Assembly (NCBI RefSeq): GCF_004795055.1
Contig: NZ_SSBJ01000004.1
Coordinates: 186,001 to 250,000, forward strand
Origin: Streptomyces sp. A1136
Lineage (GTDB): Bacteria > Actinomycetota > Actinomycetes > Streptomycetales > Streptomycetaceae
Reading direction: 5' to 3'
DNA: 64,000 nt
Positions 61,080-64,000 of this stretch are shown here, one piece after another. Made by a program: the position numbers and the translations under genes. Each line of letters starts with the position of its first letter. The first letter of the stretch is position 1. The notes under the pieces are model-generated. The model was not told the origin of the DNA, searched no databases, and worked only from the letters and a program-made list of their open reading frames with translations.

Positions 61080-61918
61080 CCGCAGACCTGTCGTGGATGC
61101 TTGAGGACATCGTGCACAACGTGCCCCGGGCACGGCACGCCGTCCTGCTGTCCGCGGACGGCCTTCCTCGCGGCTCGACGGAAGGCTTGGCCGAGAAAGA
61201 CGTGCGCACCATCTCCGCGGCCATGGCCGGGATGCAGTCGCTCAGCCGGGCGACGGCCCACTTCGCCGGTCCGGAGGAGGACCGGCAGTGGAACCAGACC
61301 GTCATCGAGTTCTCGCACGGCTGGATCTTCCTGATCGGGGCGGGGGAGGGCTCCTACCTCGCCGCCGCAGCCGCGCCCGATGTGGACATGCAGCAGATCT
61401 CCTTCCGCATGCACCGTCTTGTCGCCCGGCTGGGCAACAACCTCACCTCGCCGCCGAGGGTGAACGCCGAGGACGGCAGAGACGCACGGGCGAGCGCCCC
61501 CCGCCGGCCGGGCACGGGGGACGCGGGATTCGTCCTCGGCGAGCTCGACCGGGTGGTGGCCGAGGTCGAGGGGGCCCGCCACGCGGTGCTGCTGGGTTCG
61601 GACGGCCTCCCTCGCGGGGCGACCAACGGGATGAGCCGCGACCTCGCGGACACCATCTCGGCGGCCATGACGGGCATCCACGCCTACAGCCGGGTCACGT
61701 CCCAGTTCGCTGGGGTCGTCGAGGACGCGGAATGGCGGCAGACGGTCATCGAGTTCCAGCACGGCTGGATCTTCCTGATGGCGGCCGGCCCCGATGCCTT
61801 CCTGGCCGCTGCCGCCGAACACGACTGCGACATCGAGGAGTTCACCACGCGTCTGCACGGGGCGGTTCCCCGCCTGACGGCGGGGGCGACGTCGGGGAAG
61901 GGAACAGGCCATGCCTGA
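61076..61918 (+). CDS. cvnB: Tandem roadblock/LC7 protein (CvnB-like)
   Basis: A 280-residue protein made of two roadblock/LC7 domains (about residues 5-120 and 150-270), each with RHAVLLxSDGLPRG, an AAMxGxxxxSR helix, and WxQTVIEFxHGWIFL. Usual CvnB proteins have one domain of about 140 residues, so this one is a tandem fusion. Roadblock proteins control small GTPases. It overlaps the sensor gene by four bases (ATGA) and the DUF742 gene by eight. Confidence 0.88.
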   Translation: MTADLSWMLEDIVHNVPRARHAVLLSADGLPRGSTEGLAEKDVRTISAAMAGMQSLSRATAHFAGPEEDRQWNQTVIEFSHGWIFLIGAGEGSYLAAAAAPDVDMQQISFRMHRLVARLGNNLTSPPRVNAEDGRDARASAPRRPGTGDAGFVLGELDRVVAEVEGARHAVLLGSDGLPRGATNGMSRDLADTISAAMTGIHAYSRVTSQFAGVVEDAEWRQTVIEFQHGWIFLMAAGPDAFLAAAAEHDCDIEEFTTRLHGAVPRLTAGATSGKGTGHA

Positions 61919-62303
61919 CGGGCCCACACCGGATGAAGATCTGGAACTGACATCTCCGTTAGTCCCCCTCTTCGTGATCACAAACGGACGGGCGCTGCCC
62001 CCGGATCACGAGTACGAGCACACGACGCTCGTTTCGGCGGCGGCGGAGAACGGACAGGTCGCGGCGCGCACGCTGTCCCCGGAAGCGGGACAGGTCCTGG
62101 ACCTGGTGGCAGACGGCTTCCTGTCAGTGGCCGAGGTGGCAGGGCACACGCACCTGCCCCTGGGCATCGTCCGCATCCTGCTGGCGCAGTTGGAGGACGA
62201 CGGTCTCATCCTCACGCGGACACCGATACCGCGCGCCGAACGTGTCGACAGAGAACTGGTCAGCGCTGTGCTTGAAGGCCTGAAGAATCGATTCGGAGCG
62301 TAA
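61911..62303 (+). CDS. cvnC: DUF742 protein (CvnC)
   Basis: A 130-residue protein with the DUF742 winged-helix-like core: SPLVPLFVITNGRALPPDHEYEHTTLVSA, GQVLDLVADGFLSVAEVAGHTHLPLGIVRILLAQLEDDGLI. This is the standard third conservon gene and is thought to link the signalling complex to DNA or partner proteins. The GTPase gene begins three bases after its stop. Confidence 0.88.
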   Translation: MPDGPTPDEDLELTSPLVPLFVITNGRALPPDHEYEHTTLVSAAAENGQVAARTLSPEAGQVLDLVADGFLSVAEVAGHTHLPLGIVRILLAQLEDDGLILTRTPIPRAERVDRELVSAVLEGLKNRFGA

Positions 62304-62306
62304 CGC

Positions 62307-62867
62307 GTGTACCTGGATCCAGATGTCTCCCACGCGGTGAAGATCCTCATAGTGGGGCACTTCGGGGTCGGCAAGACCACCTGCATCGGCAGTCTCTCCG
62401 AGATCGAGCCACTACGGACCGAGGAGGAGATCACCGAGGCCAGCGTGGGCTTCGATGATCTGTCGGGCACGCCCGACAAGAAGACCACCACCGTTGCCAT
62501 GGACTTCGGCCGGCTCACCCTCAGCGACACCCTGGTGCTCTACCTCTTCGGAACGCCCGGCCAAGAGCGCTTCAAGGAGATGTGGGAGGAGCTCTCCCGC
62601 GGCGCTCTGGGGGCACTGGTCCTGGTCGACCCGGAACGACTGCACGAGTCCTTCCCCGTCCTGGACCTCGTCGAACGTTTCGGCCTGACGTACGCCATCG
62701 CCGTGAACCATTTCGAGGGCACCACGCGGTACCCGCTCGACGAGGTGCGCGAGGCCCTGAACCTCACCGCCGAGACACCTGTCGTGGAGTGCGACGTCCG
62801 GGACGAGAACTCCTCGGCGCAGGCCCTCATCCTCCTCGTGAAACACCTCATGTCCCAACTCGGCTAG
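62307..62867 (+). CDS. cvnD: Ras-like GTP-binding protein (CvnD)
   Basis: A 186-residue small GTPase: P-loop GHFGVGKTT (about residues 17-25), switch II FGTPGQERFKEMWEEL with the conserved Gln, and AVNHFEGTT at the position of the guanine-specific NKxD motif, which is degenerate as in other conservon GTPases. A GTG at 62307 is the start. It probably cycles between GDP and GTP under the control of the roadblock protein. Confidence 0.9.
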   Translation: MYLDPDVSHAVKILIVGHFGVGKTTCIGSLSEIEPLRTEEEITEASVGFDDLSGTPDKKTTTVAMDFGRLTLSDTLVLYLFGTPGQERFKEMWEELSRGALGALVLVDPERLHESFPVLDLVERFGLTYAIAVNHFEGTTRYPLDEVREALNLTAETPVVECDVRDENSSAQALILLVKHLMSQLG

Positions 62868-62877
62868 GAGCGCAGGA

Positions 62878-64000
62878 ATGCAACAGCCACTCGACCCGCA
62901 GAAGATACCCCCCGGCTGCCCCGCGCACGGGAACGTCCAGATGTACGGCCCCTCCTTCGGAGCCGACCCCGACAGCCACTACGCACAGCTGCGTTCGTAC
63001 GGTCCAAGTGCGCCCGTGGACATCGCCCCCGACGTCCAGGCCGAACTCGTCACCAGCTACGACGCCGCTCTGTACGTCCTGCAGAACCCCGCCTCCTTCG
63101 TGCGCGACTCCCGCCGCTGGAACGCCCTCAACGAAGGGCGCGTCCCGGCCGACAGCCCCGCACTGCCGATGTTGGGATACCGCCCCAACGCCCTCTTCAG
63201 CGATGGCGCGGCACACGCCCGTCTGCGTGCCGCCGTCACCGACAGCCTCGCCACCGTCAACGAGCACCAGCTCATCAGGCAGACACAACAGTCCGCCAAC
63301 TACCTCATCAGCCAATTCAGTTCCGGCGTCCGCGGCCAGGCGGAGTTGATGGCCGAGTACGCCCAGCCGCTACCCCTGCTGGTCTTCAGCGAGCTGTTCG
63401 GCTGTCCGCCCGAGATCGGCGACCGCGTGATCGCCGGTATCAGCGGCATCTTCGAGGGAACGCCCGGGGCCGACGAGGTGCTCGGCGGGGCGCTCAACGA
63501 GCTGATTGCCCTCAAGCGGCGGCGCCCGACAGCCGACCTGACCACGCGTCTGATGGAGCACCCGGCCCAGCTGAGCGACGAGGAGGTGCTGCACCAACTG
63601 GTCACCCTGCTCTCCGGCGGGACGGCTCCCCTGACGGCGGCCATCGGCACCAGCAGCGCCCTGTACCTCGGAGAGGACTGGCAGGTCGGCCTCCCGGTCG
63701 AGGACGCGGTCTCGCAGACCCTGTGGAACTACGCGCCGATCGCCAACTACGCGGCCCACTACCCGACTCACGACATCGAGTTCGGCGACAGGCTGATCCG
63801 GGCCAACGACCCGGTCCTGATCTCGTTCGCCGCGGCCAACACCGACCCCAAGCTCACCGAACACCGCGAACACCTGAGCGCCAAGGCGCACTTGGCGTTC
63901 GGAGCGGGCCCACACGCCTGCCCGGCCAAGGACCCCGCCTTCATGATCACCGTGACTGCAGTCGAGGCACTGCTGAACCAGCTCCTCGACGTGGAGATGC
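62878..64000 (+). CDS. cvnE: Cytochrome P450 (CvnE-like), partial
   Basis: At least 374 residues; the gene continues past the window. The I-helix reads LLSGGTAPLTAAIG and the haem region FGAGPHACPAKD (Cys ligand). In the K-helix the usual ExxR is absent: the sequence reads AVSQTLWNYAPI. The CYP157 family of streptomycete conservons is known to lack this motif, and this gene sits in that position. ATG at 62878 has GCAGGA upstream. A redox partner and substrate are unknown. Confidence 0.88.
   Translation, partial: MQQPLDPQKIPPGCPAHGNVQMYGPSFGADPDSHYAQLRSYGPSAPVDIAPDVQAELVTSYDAALYVLQNPASFVRDSRRWNALNEGRVPADSPALPMLGYRPNALFSDGAAHARLRAAVTDSLATVNEHQLIRQTQQSANYLISQFSSGVRGQAELMAEYAQPLPLLVFSELFGCPPEIGDRVIAGISGIFEGTPGADEVLGGALNELIALKRRRPTADLTTRLMEHPAQLSDEEVLHQLVTLLSGGTAPLTAAIGTSSALYLGEDWQVGLPVEDAVSQTLWNYAPIANYAAHYPTHDIEFGDRLIRANDPVLISFAAANTDPKLTEHREHLSAKAHLAFGAGPHACPAKDPAFMITVTAVEALLNQLLDVEM

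Noticed and set aside
1..64000. tRNA/rRNA genes, CRISPR arrays and insertion sequences
   Set aside because: No cloverleaf with T-loop, no spacer-repeat array and no transposase or paired terminal repeats were seen.

Overview
The window is high-GC DNA with strong GC bias at third codon positions, GGAGG-type ribosome binding sites, frequent GTG/TTG starts, many secreted hydrolases and TetR regulators, and a conservon (a sensor-kinase-like, roadblock, DUF742, GTPase and P450 gene set) at the right end. Together these point to Streptomyces or a close relative, in an accessory (chromosome-arm-like) region rather than a housekeeping core. I see no rRNA, tRNA, CRISPR array or intact insertion sequence. 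Several genes are broken: a MarR fragment, a frameshifted DUF2625 gene, a doubly frameshifted AraC gene, a GNAT remnant and a broken membrane/PH-domain locus. Such decay fits arm DNA.

Layout. 0.2-3.1 kb: a TetR gene divergent from an MMPL-family exporter, with a perfect inverted repeat between them. 3.5-6.7 kb: small stress or metabolic genes (DUF3291, two SDR/NTF2-type enzymes, a DCC thiol protein). 7.0-10.4 kb: an FAD monooxygenase, then an SDR gene and its TetR regulator that share a three-copy CGGAT-N5-ATCCG operator. 10.6-19 kb: secreted proteins (metallophosphoesterase, sedolisin protease with Ig-like and jelly-roll-like tail, papain-like protease with a membrane-anchored partner) mixed with TrmB, roadblock-like and ArsR genes. 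19-27 kb: dienelactone-hydrolase-like protein, a DUF4246 protein with an intact 2OG/Fe(II)-type triad, tautomerase, LysR, a DHFR-like reductase, the broken DUF2625 gene and a secreted GH5 glycanase. 27-35 kb: MscL with a zinc ribbon, two PP2C/SpoIIE phosphatases, an alpha/beta-hydrolase fold lacking its nucleophile, a lipoprotein, ester cyclase and LuxR. 35-43.5 kb: RecQ-family helicase, DUF5709, decayed regulators, a TetR/SnoaL/NmrA module and a short coaD paralogue.

44-50.4 kb is a five-gene sugar import operon (binding lipoprotein, double ATPase, two permeases, aldose 1-epimerase) preceded by two LacI-type operators. A third, perfect copy of the same operator lies in front of a secreted GH54-CBM42 alpha-L-arabinofuranosidase at 54.9 kb. 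I infer a furanose scavenging regulon in which the secreted enzyme releases L-arabinose and the ABC system imports it. The LacI regulator itself is outside the window. 50.7-59.2 kb holds an ICMT-like methyltransferase, histidine phosphatase, a short secreted G-N repeat protein, DinB and MOSC proteins and a double SUKH-domain protein. 59.9-64 kb is the conservon, with a tandem-duplicated roadblock protein and a P450 that lacks the usual K-helix ExxR motif; the P450 runs off the window.
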